A DNA stretch of 64,000 nt from an uncultured Clostridia bacterium (GCA_947625095.1 CANQMX010000001.1:62001-126000); one strand, 5' to 3'; shown: positions 53,162 to 62,052, counted from the stretch's first letter. Notes: generated by a model not told the origin, from the letters alone. Translations and numbers: made by a program.

Positions 53162-54899
53162 GGTTTTTCCTCAAAAGTACGATGGCGCAGATGAGCGCCG
53201 CCCCGATGGGCAGGGCAAGCGCGGGCATGACAAGGGCAAAGTACGCGGCGTAGGATAAAAGAAGCGCCGTCCCCGTCTGCACGGCGGCATAGAGCAGGGC
53301 GCGCCCCCAGCCCACTTCCCGCGCCGTCGCCGAAACGGAGGAGACGCAGGGCGAGCAGGTGAGAACGAACACGGCAAAGGCGAACGCGCTCGCCTCCCCG
53401 TAGGGAAAGCCGCCGTAGAACATGGCAAGCGCCCCCGCGATGTTCTCCTTGGCGATAAGCCCCGAGAGCGCGGCGTAGGCGATGCGCCAATCCGCCATGC
53501 CGATGGGCGCAAAAAGCCATTTCAGCCACCCGCACACGCCCGCCAGCATACTCTCCTCCGCCTCCACAAGGCGGAAGGAGAAATCGAAGGACGACAATAG
53601 CCACGAGGCGAGAAAGAAGGCCAAGATGACCGTCGCCACCTTTATTATAAACTGTTTCACCTGAAAACACAAGGACTTTGCGACAAAAACGGGGTCGGGC
53701 AGTTTGAGCGGGGCAAGTTCCATCAAAAATGGCGGCCGCTTTTCGCGCAGAAAGAGCGCCACGCACACCGAGATGCCCACGCCAAGCGCATACAGGAGCA
53801 CGACGGCGAGGAATGGCTCGGGGAAGAAGGAGGCGGCGAGCGTCAAAAACACGGGCAGTTTTGCGCTGCACGGTATGTAGGGCAGGCACAGGATGGTGCG
53901 CCGCTGGATGCGCTTATCGTCCAGCCCGCGCGTCGTGAGCACGGCGGCGGCGGTGCACCCGAAGCCCATGACGAGGGAAAAAACCGCCCTTCCGTTGAAG
54001 CCGAGGCGGGCAAAAAAGCCGTCGGTGAGGTAGGCGAGGCGGGATAAAAACCCGCTCTCGTCGAGGAGGGTCAAAAAGAGGAAGAGGAGGGAAATTTGCG
54101 GCAAAAAGCACAAGACGCTGCCGAGGCTCGCGCACAGCCCGCTCTGGAAGAAACTCCGCGCGACGGGCGGAAACCCGTCGAAGAGGGGCGCGAGGATATC
54201 GGAAAAGAGCGCCTCCACGCCGCTCTTCATGAGGTCGCCCGGCATCCCGCGCGCGAAGGTCACGAAGAAGGCAAGCCCCAATAAAAGCACAAAGAGCGGC
54301 ACGGAAAACCACCCGCATAAAAGCAGCCTGTCCGCGCGGGACAGCCCCTCGCGCGGCGGCACAAAGATGCCGTCAAGGTCGCCCCCGCCCACTGCGCAAC
54401 GCGGCGCGCCCAAAGCTGCCGCGATCTCCGCGGCAAGCGTTTTCGCCCCCTTCCCCTCCGCCTCGATGACGGGCACGCCGAGCCGCCCCGCGAGCGCCGC
54501 AACATCCAACTTCCCGCCCGCGCGCGCAAACAGCCGCCGCTTGGTGAGCACCAGCGCGCACCTTCTCCCCTTCACAAGCGAAACAAGGAGGGGCAGCGAG
54601 CGGTCGAGCGTCGCGTATTCGGCGACAAACAAAACGGGCGCGGAGGGACTATTCAGCAGCACGTCGCGCGTGTATTTTTCCTCCATGGAGAGGCTGTCCA
54701 TGGAGTAGATGCCGGGCAGATCGCACAGCGTATAGCCGAAGAGTGCCCCGCGCCGCGCCTTTCCTTTCAGTTCTCCCACCGTCACGCCGTGCCAATTGCC
54801 GACGCGCGCATGGCCGCGGGCGAGTTTGTTGAAGAGGGTGCTCTTGCCCGCGTTTGGGTTGCCCACGAGGAGCAAGGTTTTTTCCTGTTCTGTTTTCAT
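53109..54899 (-). CDS. feoB: Ferrous iron transporter FeoB, compact form
   Basis: A 596-residue Fe(II) transporter. The N-terminal G domain has GNPNAGKST, VGNWHGVTV and DLPGIYSM; the membrane part has the paired Gate regions (ISLLFLFLTLLDESGFLSRL, CLPYIPCSAKLP and a second set after 400). The expected G4 motif NxxD after the fourth strand reads LTKRRL, so guanine specificity may be weakened. The family usually has 650-800 residues. The start at 54899 follows GGTGGAGCGGC. feoA lies directly upstream. Confidence 0.93.
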   Translation of the reverse strand: MKTEQEKTLLLVGNPNAGKSTLFNKLARGHARVGNWHGVTVGELKGKARRGALFGYTLCDLPGIYSMDSLSMEEKYTRDVLLNSPSAPVLFVAEYATLDRSLPLLVSLVKGRRCALVLTKRRLFARAGGKLDVAALAGRLGVPVIEAEGKGAKTLAAEIAAALGAPRCAVGGGDLDGIFVPPREGLSRADRLLLCGWFSVPLFVLLLGLAFFVTFARGMPGDLMKSGVEALFSDILAPLFDGFPPVARSFFQSGLCASLGSVLCFLPQISLLFLFLTLLDESGFLSRLAYLTDGFFARLGFNGRAVFSLVMGFGCTAAAVLTTRGLDDKRIQRRTILCLPYIPCSAKLPVFLTLAASFFPEPFLAVVLLYALGVGISVCVALFLREKRPPFLMELAPLKLPDPVFVAKSLCFQVKQFIIKVATVILAFFLASWLLSSFDFSFRLVEAEESMLAGVCGWLKWLFAPIGMADWRIAYAALSGLIAKENIAGALAMFYGGFPYGEASAFAFAVFVLTCSPCVSSVSATAREVGWGRALLYAAVQTGTALLLSYAAYFALVMPALALPIGAALICAIVLLRKNRETLSSLGGRRPKKLHR

Positions 54900-54930
54900 G
54901 CCGCGCTCCACCGCCGCATTTTCCCGAGGC

Positions 54931-55164
54931 TCATTCCCCGTTCAGTTTCCATACAAAGACCCCTGCCGCCACGTCTTTGCCGAGCGCGGCGCGCGAACTT
55001 CCCGCCTGCACGAGGTAGGTGCTTCTCGTGAGGGAGACCTTCAAAAGCGCGATCTTCGCGCCCTTATAGACGCCCAAAAAGCGGAGGCGTTCGCGCACGG
55101 CGTCCTCCCCCGTCACTTTCAGCACCACGGCGCGCGAGCCTTTTTTCATATCACAGACCGTCAT
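54931..55164 (-). CDS. feoA: FeoA-type SH3-domain protein
   Basis: A 77-residue cytosolic partner of FeoB with the small SH3-like fold: GSRAVVLKVTGEDAVRERLR, FLGVYKGAKIALLKVSL and a final GVFVWKL. The start at 55164 (MTVCDMKKG) fits the family length; the ORF-track start is a basic extension. Its stop is 31 bp from feoB. No Fur box was identified. Confidence 0.9.
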   Translation of the reverse strand: MTVCDMKKGSRAVVLKVTGEDAVRERLRFLGVYKGAKIALLKVSLTRSTYLVQAGSSRAALGKDVAAGVFVWKLNGE

Positions 55165-55282
55165 ACCCGTGTGCCCTCCATGTTGCATCCGCCTGCGCAC
55201 GTCTTTTTCGCGTTATAAACCGTCATGCTATATTGAATGAGCCTTCCTTTGATTTTATGCCCGCCGTTTCTTTCACTCCCCT

Positions 55283-55416
55283 CCTCATACCGAGTTTTCC
55301 GCCCGCCGCACTTTGTGCGCCCTTCCTCATACCGAGTTTTCCGCCCGCCGCACTTTGTGCGCCCTTCCTCATACCGAGTTTTCCGCCCGCCGCACTTTGT
55401 GCGGCGGGCGGAAAAC
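55283..55416. repeat. Three 42-bp tandem units ending in a full palindrome
   Basis: The 42-bp unit CCTCATACCGAGTTTTCCGC plus CCGCCGCACTTTGTGCGCCC is repeated exactly at 55283, 55325 and 55367. The last unit runs into a complete 18-bp palindrome (55378-55395 and 55399-55416, spacer TTT). Each earlier unit retains a truncated hairpin GCAC TTT GTGC. Confidence 0.9.
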
Positions 55417-55519
55417 GAGCGTATCTTCTTTTCTTATGCTCCCTCATTCCGCCTGCCCTTCTCTATCCCCCTCCTTTTTAAGGAGGGGGACACAGGGGGA
55501 GGGGTGTCCCAATCTCTCT

Positions 55520-56000
55520 GCGTCATTCTGTCCCGCCCGCACTATTGTCGACTAAGGGCGGCACGAGCGCGTAGCGCGAAGTAGGAAAAAGAAGAATCCC
55601 GAACAACGAAGTCCGCCCCCCATATCTCCCAAACTCCTCATACCGAGGCCGCCGCCCGAGCGGCGGCCGAGTGTATCTTAAAAGATTCTCTCGCCATGAG
55701 CCCGCCGCGCATTGCGCGGCGGGCTCATGGCTCGGAATGAGGGGATAACCCGCGGCGCGCGGCAATAAATGTATCTTCCAATCCCTCATACCGACATCTC
55801 CCAAACTCCTCATACACTCATTTTGTGCCCCGCGCGCACTATTGCCGACTAAGCGCGGCACAAGCCCGCAGGGCGAAGTAGCGTATCTTCCCCTGAACAC
55901 AGTCCTCATTCTTATCCCCCCCCTCCCCGCGGCAAAGCCGCGGGGAGGGGGCCGCAGGGGGAGGGGCTTCCTCTCCCATTTCTATCTTTCCCGTTATTTT
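55520..56000. repeat. Intergenic repeat cluster downstream of feoA
   Basis: No credible gene. Family A lies at 55520-55612 (AAGAAGAATCCCGAACAACG end) and in shorter form at 55826-55886. Perfect palindromes lie at 55693-55731 (18 bp, spacer ATT) and 55919-55951 (15 bp, spacer AAA). Phrases CTCATACCGA and GTATCTTCC link the modules. Confidence 0.8.
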
Positions 56001-56043
56001 CCCGTGCGCCCCCATCCGCATCTGCCCTCGTTCCCCTCCGTAT

Positions 56044-56076
56044 AAAAAAATACGGGCGTTCAGCCCGTACTTTTTT
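56044..56076 (-). terminator. Terminator of the DUF378 gene
   Basis: GTACGGGC and GCCCGTA pair around a short loop, with T-runs on both sides; it lies 15 bp after the minus-strand stop. Confidence 0.82.
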
Positions 56077-56090
56077 GTGCCGCCGATTTT

Positions 56091-56336
56091 TCAGGCGTTT
56101 TTGGTTTCGCGCGCCACGCGGTCGCCGCGCAGTTTGAGCATCCCGTTGGTGATGATCGGCGAGATGATGAGCCAAATGGCGGCGAGGGTGATGAGCGAGT
56201 AGACGATGATCGAGCCCACGCTGCGGGGGCCCATAAAGATCGCCGAAACGAGGTTGAAGTTGAAGATGCCGAAGAGTCCCCAATTCACCGCGCCCAAGAG
56301 CACAAGGATATACGAAATGAGATTAGCGATTACCAT
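56091..56336 (-). CDS. DUF378 family membrane protein
   Basis: An 81-residue protein with two membrane helices, of the uncharacterised DUF378 family: YILVLLGAVNWGLFGIFNFN is the diagnostic first helix, and SIIVYSLITLAAIWLII the second. A short charged C-terminus follows. The start at 56336 follows TGCAGGAGGTAGAT. Confidence 0.93.
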   Translation of the reverse strand: MVIANLISYILVLLGAVNWGLFGIFNFNLVSAIFMGPRSVGSIIVYSLITLAAIWLIISPIITNGMLKLRGDRVARETKNA

Positions 56337-56448
56337 ATCTACCTCCTGCAAGCAGTTTGCCGCCCGCCGAAAAAAATATTCGCCCCATAAAAATTCCTCC
56401 GCCATCTCCGCCCGCGCTCAAATTCCGCCGTCTCCGCCCCCATAAAAT

Positions 56449-56479
56449 TTCCGCCCGAGCGCAACGCGCTCGGGCGGAA
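56449..56479. repeat. 14-bp perfect palindrome with 3-nt spacer
   Basis: TTCCGCCCGAGCGC and its complement around AAC, downstream of the large surface-protein gene on the minus strand. It may double as its terminator (TTTTAT on the minus-strand side). Confidence 0.7.
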
Positions 56480-56495
56480 TTCCCTCTTTTACCCC

Positions 56496-59042
56496 TTATT
56501 TTTTGGGTTTTTCCTTCTTATTTTTCTTGCCTTTCAGGCTGCCGAGGTCAACCTCCTCCACCGTCTTATCGGCGGGCTTCACCACAAACAGCACCACAAT
56601 GGCGATGGCGAGCACGCCCGAAATGGAGAACAGCACCACCGAAGTCACGTTATTTTCCAGCCAATCGCTCTTGGCGGGGATGTAGTCGTAGGGGTTGCGC
56701 ACTTCCACGACCTCGTAGTAATTCTGCGCCTCGGGAGTGCCGCCCACGGGTTTGGAGAGGTCGTAATAGGTCATCTTCAACACATAGTAGCCCGATCTCT
56801 GCGGCACAAAGGAGAGCGAACTATCGGGATTCCAATGGTGGTCGTTATCTGTATCCGCCCATTCCTCGTCGCCCTCGGCGATGTCCTCGTTGTACTCCTT
56901 GATCTCCACAAGGCAGTCCTTAAAGCTGTCCTCCGCGTACTGCTTGGCGTTCTCCACAAATTCGGAGTAGCCGGGCGCTTGGGTATCCGCGGGCAGTTTT
57001 TCCGTGTTGAAGTAGTACAGCGTGTACTCCTTGATGTTGCTTCCGAGGTCGATGATCTCGAAGTCCTCGAAGGTGAACGAAGTTCCGCGGGAGGCGGGGT
57101 CTTGTTCCCCGGGTTCGGTGACGTCCGCGCCGTTGTAGGCGACGTCGAATTCAAAGGTGGGGATCTTATCGATGTCCCAGATGTTCGAGGTGGTCACATC
57201 CACAAGTTCGCCGTCCACATAGTATTTCATCGCGTTGCCCGCGGCGTCGCTTGCGAACACCTTAAAGGCGTAGTGCCCTTCGAGGTCTATTTCAAAGCGC
57301 AGGTTGTTGTAGCGCAGGCTGGATTCGGTGGAAGCCGAAGTGCTCGAATTTTCCTTCTTGTAACTGATGGTAAAGCGCAGGTTGCGGTAATCCGCATAGT
57401 TGCTCGCGATGAGGCCGCGGAAGGAGGGCAGATAGATGTACGCCCCGTTGCCCGCGCTCGTCTTTTCGTTTGCCGCAACATCTTTGAGCGCCTTATTGTA
57501 CGCCTCGACCGCCCCCGTCAATGTTGCATCGTCCTTATTCCCTTTGTCCGTGTCGTTTGCCGTCAAGCCCACATAGTACGGGCCGATGGGCGCCTCGCGG
57601 TTATCGTTGTTCACCACGGGAATGGCGGGGATAGCCTTTTCCGTGTTTTCCGCGTCCACGCCATCAACCGTCTTTTCCGTGCCCGCCAGATACCACGAGA
57701 GATACACATACCCGTATTTGTCCTTTTCGTCCGAAGTGAACCTGCCGTCCTCGAGGCGGTAGCGGATGGATACATACTGCGTCTCCTGTGCGCCGCCGTC
57801 GTCGGTGGGCATAAAGTAGACGGAAGTCGTCAGTTTTTTGTAGTCATCGTCGGTGGGCACAACGTATTTGCCCGCATTGTCCTTATCGGCGCTGAGCATA
57901 CAGTACTCGCCGTTGGAATCGACGGAGCTGTCGCACACGTCGATGGCCTTCCAGGTGATGCTGTACTTCTGTCCGAGCGAGAAGCCGTAGAGTTCCTCGT
58001 TGAGCACCAACACGGCGTCTGCGTCGTCCTCCACGCGGTAGTTGTCGCCCGATTTTTTCAGCTCAAACGTCTGCCCGTTGAGCTCGCGCATCCGCACGCA
58101 CTGGTCTACCCGCTTGTATGTCGTCCCCTCCGGAGCAGTGGGAGCGGCCGCAAGTTCGGTGTGGAAGGAGATGGGCGTGGAGGGCGTGGAACTCGCCGAG
58201 GAGCGGTATTCGAGGTAGTTCCCGCCGATGTTGGTGAAGTTGGAAAGTTCGATGGAGGTCTCTCCCACCGAGACCGTCACGCTGAATTCGCCGGGGTTAG
58301 TCCCTTCGCCGAGGGCAATGGTGATGTTCTTTGCAACGTCCGCCGCGGCGATCTTGTCCTCGGCAAACACAACGCCCGCAAATTTATCCGTCTCTTCCGC
58401 GTCGTCGTCCTTGTCCTTTTCGGCGGCGTGCGCTTCGGCATTCTTGACGCCCACTCTCAAACCGCCCTCATTTTCGGGGTCGGGCGCGAACACGATGGAG
58501 TTGGTGGATTTTGCGGCCTTGCTGATGTTCTCCTCCGCACTGTCAAAGGAAATTTCGTAGCGGTCGAAGAAGATGACCTGCTCTGTCGAAAAGTGGCAAG
58601 TTGAGCACTCGTCATTCACACTATCCAATGTTGCGCCGCAGCGCGGACAGGAATATTTGGTTTGATTTTCCACACGGATTTCCTCGGGCACGGTGGGCGC
58701 AAAGGCAAACGTCATGGAAAAGTACGCATCCTCCGACGCGGGCTTGCCTTGCGTGTCCTCGGTGGCGACGCGCCATTTCAGCGCAAGGTCGCGGCGATAG
58801 TACACATTTCCGTCGTTGTGGAATGTGAATTGCAGGAAGCGGCTTTCCGCTTCCGCCGTTCCTTCATTTTCGGAGACCCCCACAGTGCCGCCCGAACCTT
58901 CGGAGAAGATGGTGGTGGTCGCATAATCGATGGCGTCCGCCCTGCCGCCGCGCAGCGGCGTCATCAGCACAACGCCCAAAAGGATCGCCGCGATGAGGGC
59001 GAACGCGAGAATGATGATCGAACGAATTTTAACTTTACTCAT
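56496..59042 (-). CDS. Large surface protein with N- and C-terminal membrane anchors and a Cys4 zinc-ribbon motif
   Basis: An 848-residue protein of unknown function. A signal anchor (about 6-28) precedes an extracytoplasmic region rich in beta segments with Asp/Glu/Lys; a C-terminal membrane helix (SVVLFSISGVLAIAIVVLFV, about 800-822) ends in a lysine-rich tail KGKKNKKEKPKK. CPRCGATLDSVNDECSTCHF near residue 135 is a zinc ribbon of a kind normally cytosolic. Repeated beta units with SFTFEDFEI and YYVLKMTYYD suggest adhesin-like domains. The start at 59042 follows GGAGCAGTGTCCC; MEQCP at 59057 is an alternative. Confidence 0.72.
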   Translation of the reverse strand: MSKVKIRSIIILAFALIAAILLGVVLMTPLRGGRADAIDYATTTIFSEGSGGTVGVSENEGTAEAESRFLQFTFHNDGNVYYRRDLALKWRVATEDTQGKPASEDAYFSMTFAFAPTVPEEIRVENQTKYSCPRCGATLDSVNDECSTCHFSTEQVIFFDRYEISFDSAEENISKAAKSTNSIVFAPDPENEGGLRVGVKNAEAHAAEKDKDDDAEETDKFAGVVFAEDKIAAADVAKNITIALGEGTNPGEFSVTVSVGETSIELSNFTNIGGNYLEYRSSASSTPSTPISFHTELAAAPTAPEGTTYKRVDQCVRMRELNGQTFELKKSGDNYRVEDDADAVLVLNEELYGFSLGQKYSITWKAIDVCDSSVDSNGEYCMLSADKDNAGKYVVPTDDDYKKLTTSVYFMPTDDGGAQETQYVSIRYRLEDGRFTSDEKDKYGYVYLSWYLAGTEKTVDGVDAENTEKAIPAIPVVNNDNREAPIGPYYVGLTANDTDKGNKDDATLTGAVEAYNKALKDVAANEKTSAGNGAYIYLPSFRGLIASNYADYRNLRFTISYKKENSSTSASTESSLRYNNLRFEIDLEGHYAFKVFASDAAGNAMKYYVDGELVDVTTSNIWDIDKIPTFEFDVAYNGADVTEPGEQDPASRGTSFTFEDFEIIDLGSNIKEYTLYYFNTEKLPADTQAPGYSEFVENAKQYAEDSFKDCLVEIKEYNEDIAEGDEEWADTDNDHHWNPDSSLSFVPQRSGYYVLKMTYYDLSKPVGGTPEAQNYYEVVEVRNPYDYIPAKSDWLENNVTSVVLFSISGVLAIAIVVLFVVKPADKTVEEVDLGSLKGKKNKKEKPKK

Positions 59043-59100
59043 GGGACACTGCTCCATACGGGCGAAGCCGCCCGATACTATCCTTTTATCTATCCTATAT

Positions 59101-59129
59101 ATTGTACACAAAAATTTTTTCGCCGTCAA
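59101..59129 (-). promoter_or_regulatory. Promoter of the large surface-protein gene
   Basis: Minus-strand TTGACG (59124-59129), 17-bp spacer, TACAAT (59101-59106). The leader carries GGGCGGCTTCGCCC, a small hairpin just before the ribosome site. Confidence 0.78.
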
Positions 59130-59175
59130 GCGGTATTTCGCCTGTTCTGCGAGAAAATCACAAATTTCCGCCCGA

Positions 59176-59880
59176 TTACACGATTTTCGTCGCCGCGGCG
59201 AGGTCGAAAAGGCTCCAAGGCGCTTCGTTTTCGGGCGGCGCGGCAAGAAAGCGCATCCTCTCCTTGCTCACGGGGTGGGTGAAGGCGAGGGAATACGCCC
59301 ACAGCGCAAGTTTGCCCTTGCGCGCGTGTTCGCCGCCGTAGCGCATATCGCCGAACACGGGGTGGGAGACGCCCGCCATCTGCACGCGGATCTGGTGGCT
59401 TCTGCCCGTGTGCAGTTTGATGTCGGCAAGCGCGTACCCGCCCTTTGCCTCCAACACGCGGTATTCGAGGGAGGCGAGTTTTGCCCCCTCCGTGCCCTGC
59501 GGGCAGAGGTAAACCATGTTGTTGACGGCGTTTTTCTTGATATAATTTACGAGTTTCCCGCTCTCCGGCTCGGGCGTGCCATGGAGAACGGCGAGGTATT
59601 TCTTTTCGAAGTCCCCCGTCTTCATCTGCTCGGTGAGGCGCGCCGCCGCCTTGCTCGTCTTTGCGAACACCATCACGCCGCCCGTGGGGCGGTCGAGGCG
59701 GTGCACCAGCCCCAAGTAGACGTTGCCGGGCTTTTGGTACTTCTCCTTGATGTACGCCTTCAAAATATCCAGCAGGTTTTCATCCTTGCTGTCGTCGGGG
59801 CAGGAGGCAAGGTTTTGCTCCTTCAAAACGACGATGATGTGGTTGTCCTCAAAGAGGATGTCCTTTTCGATGTCAGTCAT
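59176..59880 (-). CDS. RluA-family pseudouridine synthase without S4 domain
   Basis: A 234-residue RNA pseudouridine synthase. LVHRLDRPTGGVMVFAKTSK carries the catalytic Asp; LHTGRSHQIRVQMAG and VFGDMRYGG complete the site. It lacks an N-terminal S4 domain, like RluA/TruC types. It overlaps the preceding methyltransferase gene by 8 bp, so both RNA-modification genes are co-expressed. Confidence 0.94.
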   Translation of the reverse strand: MTDIEKDILFEDNHIIVVLKEQNLASCPDDSKDENLLDILKAYIKEKYQKPGNVYLGLVHRLDRPTGGVMVFAKTSKAAARLTEQMKTGDFEKKYLAVLHGTPEPESGKLVNYIKKNAVNNMVYLCPQGTEGAKLASLEYRVLEAKGGYALADIKLHTGRSHQIRVQMAGVSHPVFGDMRYGGEHARKGKLALWAYSLAFTHPVSKERMRFLAAPPENEAPWSLFDLAAATKIV

Positions 59881-60727
59881 GGAAAATTCCTCCCGCGCCG
59901 CAGGGGAGCGGCACGCCTTCCGCAGTGGGCAGCCCCACCTCGTACGCCTCCACCCTGCCCTTGCGCCCGCCGAGGGCGAGCGTCAGAATGTTGGCAAGCA
60001 CCGTGGGTTGCAGCCCCGTCGTGTAACTGTTGATGAGGAAGAAGAGCGGCTCGTCCGCGAGCACATTCCCGCACATCTCCACGAAGGAGAAGATCTCATC
60101 CTCGATCTTCCACATTTCGCCGTTCGGCCCTCTGCCGTAGGAGGGCGGGTCCATCACGACGGCGTCGTAGCGGTTGCCCCTACGAATTTCGCGGGCGACG
60201 AACTTTTTGCAGTCGTCCACGATGTAGCGGATGCCCGAAGTGATGCCCGAGAGGCGCGCATTTTCGCCCGCGCGCTCCACCATGCCCTTGGCGGCATCCA
60301 CATGGGTGACCTCCGCGCCCGCCTTCGCGAGGGCGACGCTCGCCCCGCCCGTGTAGGCAAAGAGGTTCAAAACTTTGATCTTGCGCCCCGCGTTTTTGAC
60401 GAGGGCGGATGTCCTCTCCCAATTGACGGCCTGCTCGGGGAACAGCCCCGTGTGCTTGAAGCCCATCGGCTTTATTTTGAAGGTGAGATCGCCATACGAG
60501 ATGTTCCAACTTTCGGGGATGGGATTTTTGAATTCCCACGCGCCGCCACCCCTCTCGCTGCGGCGGTAGACGGCGTCGCAGCCGAGGGAGAAGAGTTCTT
60601 GCTTCGCCCGCCAGATGACCTGCGGATCGGGGCGGAGGAGGCGCACCTTGCCCCACCGCTCCAACTTATATCCGTCGCCCGTGGCGATCACCTCAAAATC
60701 CTTCCAGCCGTCCGCCAATTTTATCAT
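59873..60727 (-). CDS. SAM-dependent methyltransferase, RlmI/RlmK-like
   Basis: A 284-residue class I methyltransferase of the PF10672 type, related to 23S rRNA cytosine-C5 methylases. An N-terminal beta region (WNISYGDLTFKIKPMGFKHT) is followed by the SAM site VLNLFAYTGGASVALAKAGA and VTHVDAAKGM, then DPPSYGRG as the catalytic NPPY-like motif. The PUA domain of RlmI is absent. A TATAAT box lies 6 nt upstream of the ATG at 60727, which fixes this start and predicts a leaderless mRNA. The target is unknown. Confidence 0.88.
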   Translation of the reverse strand: MIKLADGWKDFEVIATGDGYKLERWGKVRLLRPDPQVIWRAKQELFSLGCDAVYRRSERGGGAWEFKNPIPESWNISYGDLTFKIKPMGFKHTGLFPEQAVNWERTSALVKNAGRKIKVLNLFAYTGGASVALAKAGAEVTHVDAAKGMVERAGENARLSGITSGIRYIVDDCKKFVAREIRRGNRYDAVVMDPPSYGRGPNGEMWKIEDEIFSFVEMCGNVLADEPLFFLINSYTTGLQPTVLANILTLALGGRKGRVEAYEVGLPTAEGVPLPCGAGGIFHD

Positions 60728-60733
60728 GTTCCT

Positions 60734-60762
60734 ATTATAGCGGCGGCGGAAAAATTTGTAAA
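60734..60762 (-). promoter_or_regulatory. Promoter of the methyltransferase operon, predicting a leaderless mRNA
   Basis: Minus-strand TTTACA (60757-60762), 17-bp spacer, TATAAT (60734-60739), 6 nt from the ATG. Confidence 0.78.
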
Positions 60763-60816
60763 GCAAAACGCGCGCCCTCTTCAAAAACTCTTCCCTCTCT
60801 TATTTTGTTTTCCGTT

Positions 60817-60883
60817 TTATCCCTCCGCCCCGCGCGCTGTCCCCCCCCTTCGGGGGGGGACAGCGCGCGGGGCGGAGGGATAA
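60817..60883. repeat. 32-bp perfect palindrome with 3-nt spacer
   Basis: TTATCCCTCCGCCCCGCGCG continues to eight C residues; the exact complement follows after TTC. TTTTTTTT and GGCGCGCC come directly after, the same layout as the palindrome at 14221-14285. Confidence 0.87.
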
Positions 60884-61021
60884 TTTTTTTGGCGCGCCCG
60901 CATTTTTGCGCCCTTCCCCGCCGCCGTTCTCAATTTTATTTTACCATTTCCCGCGCAAAAACGCGGGCGCATATGACAACTTTTTTACAAAAATTTTTGA
61001 AAAATTTTTTGGGGAAGATAC

Positions 61022-61660
61022 ACTACTTCGGCGCGTTGCGCCTCGTGCCGCGCTTAGTAGACGAATAGTGCGCGCGGGGCAGAATGACGCGAAAAACCGA
61101 GCGCGGGCAAGATACGCTCGCTGCGCTCGGTATGAGGAAAGGCAGCAGAATGAGGAATGCCTCCCCACCACCGCCTACGGCGGAGCCGTCTCGGGCGGGT
61201 AGAAACCCGCCCTACTGCGCGGCTGTGCCGCTTGTGCCGCCCTTGGTCAAAAATGGTGCGGGCGGGACGGTCACCGTTCGCGCCTTCCGATGCGCTCACT
61301 CACCGCGGAACGCCTCGCACAGCCCACAGGGCTGATGCCCATGGTGCGTTCCGCGACCTCCAAAGGAGGGTAGGCCTTGCAAGACGGACTGCGTTGTTCG
61401 GGATTCTTCTTCTCCCTACTTCGCGCTACGCGCTCGTGCCGCGCTTAATAGACAATGGTGCGCGCGGGGCGCGTGCCGCCGGCGCATAGCGTCGGCGGCA
61501 GCTGGCTCGGTATGAGGAAGTGCAGCAGAGTGGCACCCCTTCTGTCACCTGCGGTGACACCCACCCCTCCAAGTCGAACTGCGTTGTTCGGGATTCTTCA
61601 CGTCCCCGCCCGCGGCACAGCCGCGGGCGGGGACGTGAAGAATGACGCGTAGACCCGAAC
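61022..61660. repeat. Intergenic repeat cluster
   Basis: No credible gene in about 1 kb. Family A copies lie at 61022-61090 and 61379-61478, part of family C at 61529-61577, and a 24-bp palindrome (61593-61616 and 61620-61643, spacer ACA) whose outer arms are formed by the repeat phrase ATTCTTCACG. ACCACCGCCTACGGCGGAGC (61165 region) is another hairpin module seen again near 62672. Confidence 0.8.
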
Positions 61661-61824
61661 GCGGGCAAGATACGCTCGGTATGAGGAAGGGCGACGGCGA
61701 TATACGGGATTGCGGAGATATGAGGGGAGCGGCGGCAGGAGGAAATGTTCTATGTCGTACGGAAATTGCATGATTTTCCGATACAAAAAACCGCCCCGAA
61801 AGGCGGCTTGCGATTTTTTGTTTT

Positions 61825-62052
61825 TTACGGCGCTTGCCTTTTGCCGTCCGCGCCCTCCAGCCCGACGAGCACATCGAGCGAAATTCCGTAAAACGCGGCG
61901 AGCACCATGCAATCGCGGACATTGGGAATGTGCTTGTTGCTCTCCCACCGGCTGATATTCTGTTGTTTAAGCCCCGTCTTTTGGGCGAGTTCGTTTTGGG
62001 AAAGCCCCGCCCACTCGCGTTGCTCTTTGAGCGCACGACCGATATCTATCAT
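61825..62052 (-). CDS. XRE-family repressor
   Basis: A 75-residue Cro/CI-type regulator with HTH at about 5-60: LKEQREWAGLSQNELAQKTG, LKQQNISRWESNKHIPNVRD and AAFYGISLDVLVGLEG. The start at 62052 follows TTGCGAGGAAAAT; the longer ORF would start within the operators. It is divergent from a small Cys-rich protein gene, and three related operator sites lie between them. Confidence 0.9.
   Translation of the reverse strand: MIDIGRALKEQREWAGLSQNELAQKTGLKQQNISRWESNKHIPNVRDCMVLAAFYGISLDVLVGLEGADGKRQAP

Noticed and set aside
55283-55416. CRISPR array
   Set aside because: The 42-bp units are contiguous with no variable spacers, no cas genes are near, and the array ends in a palindrome.
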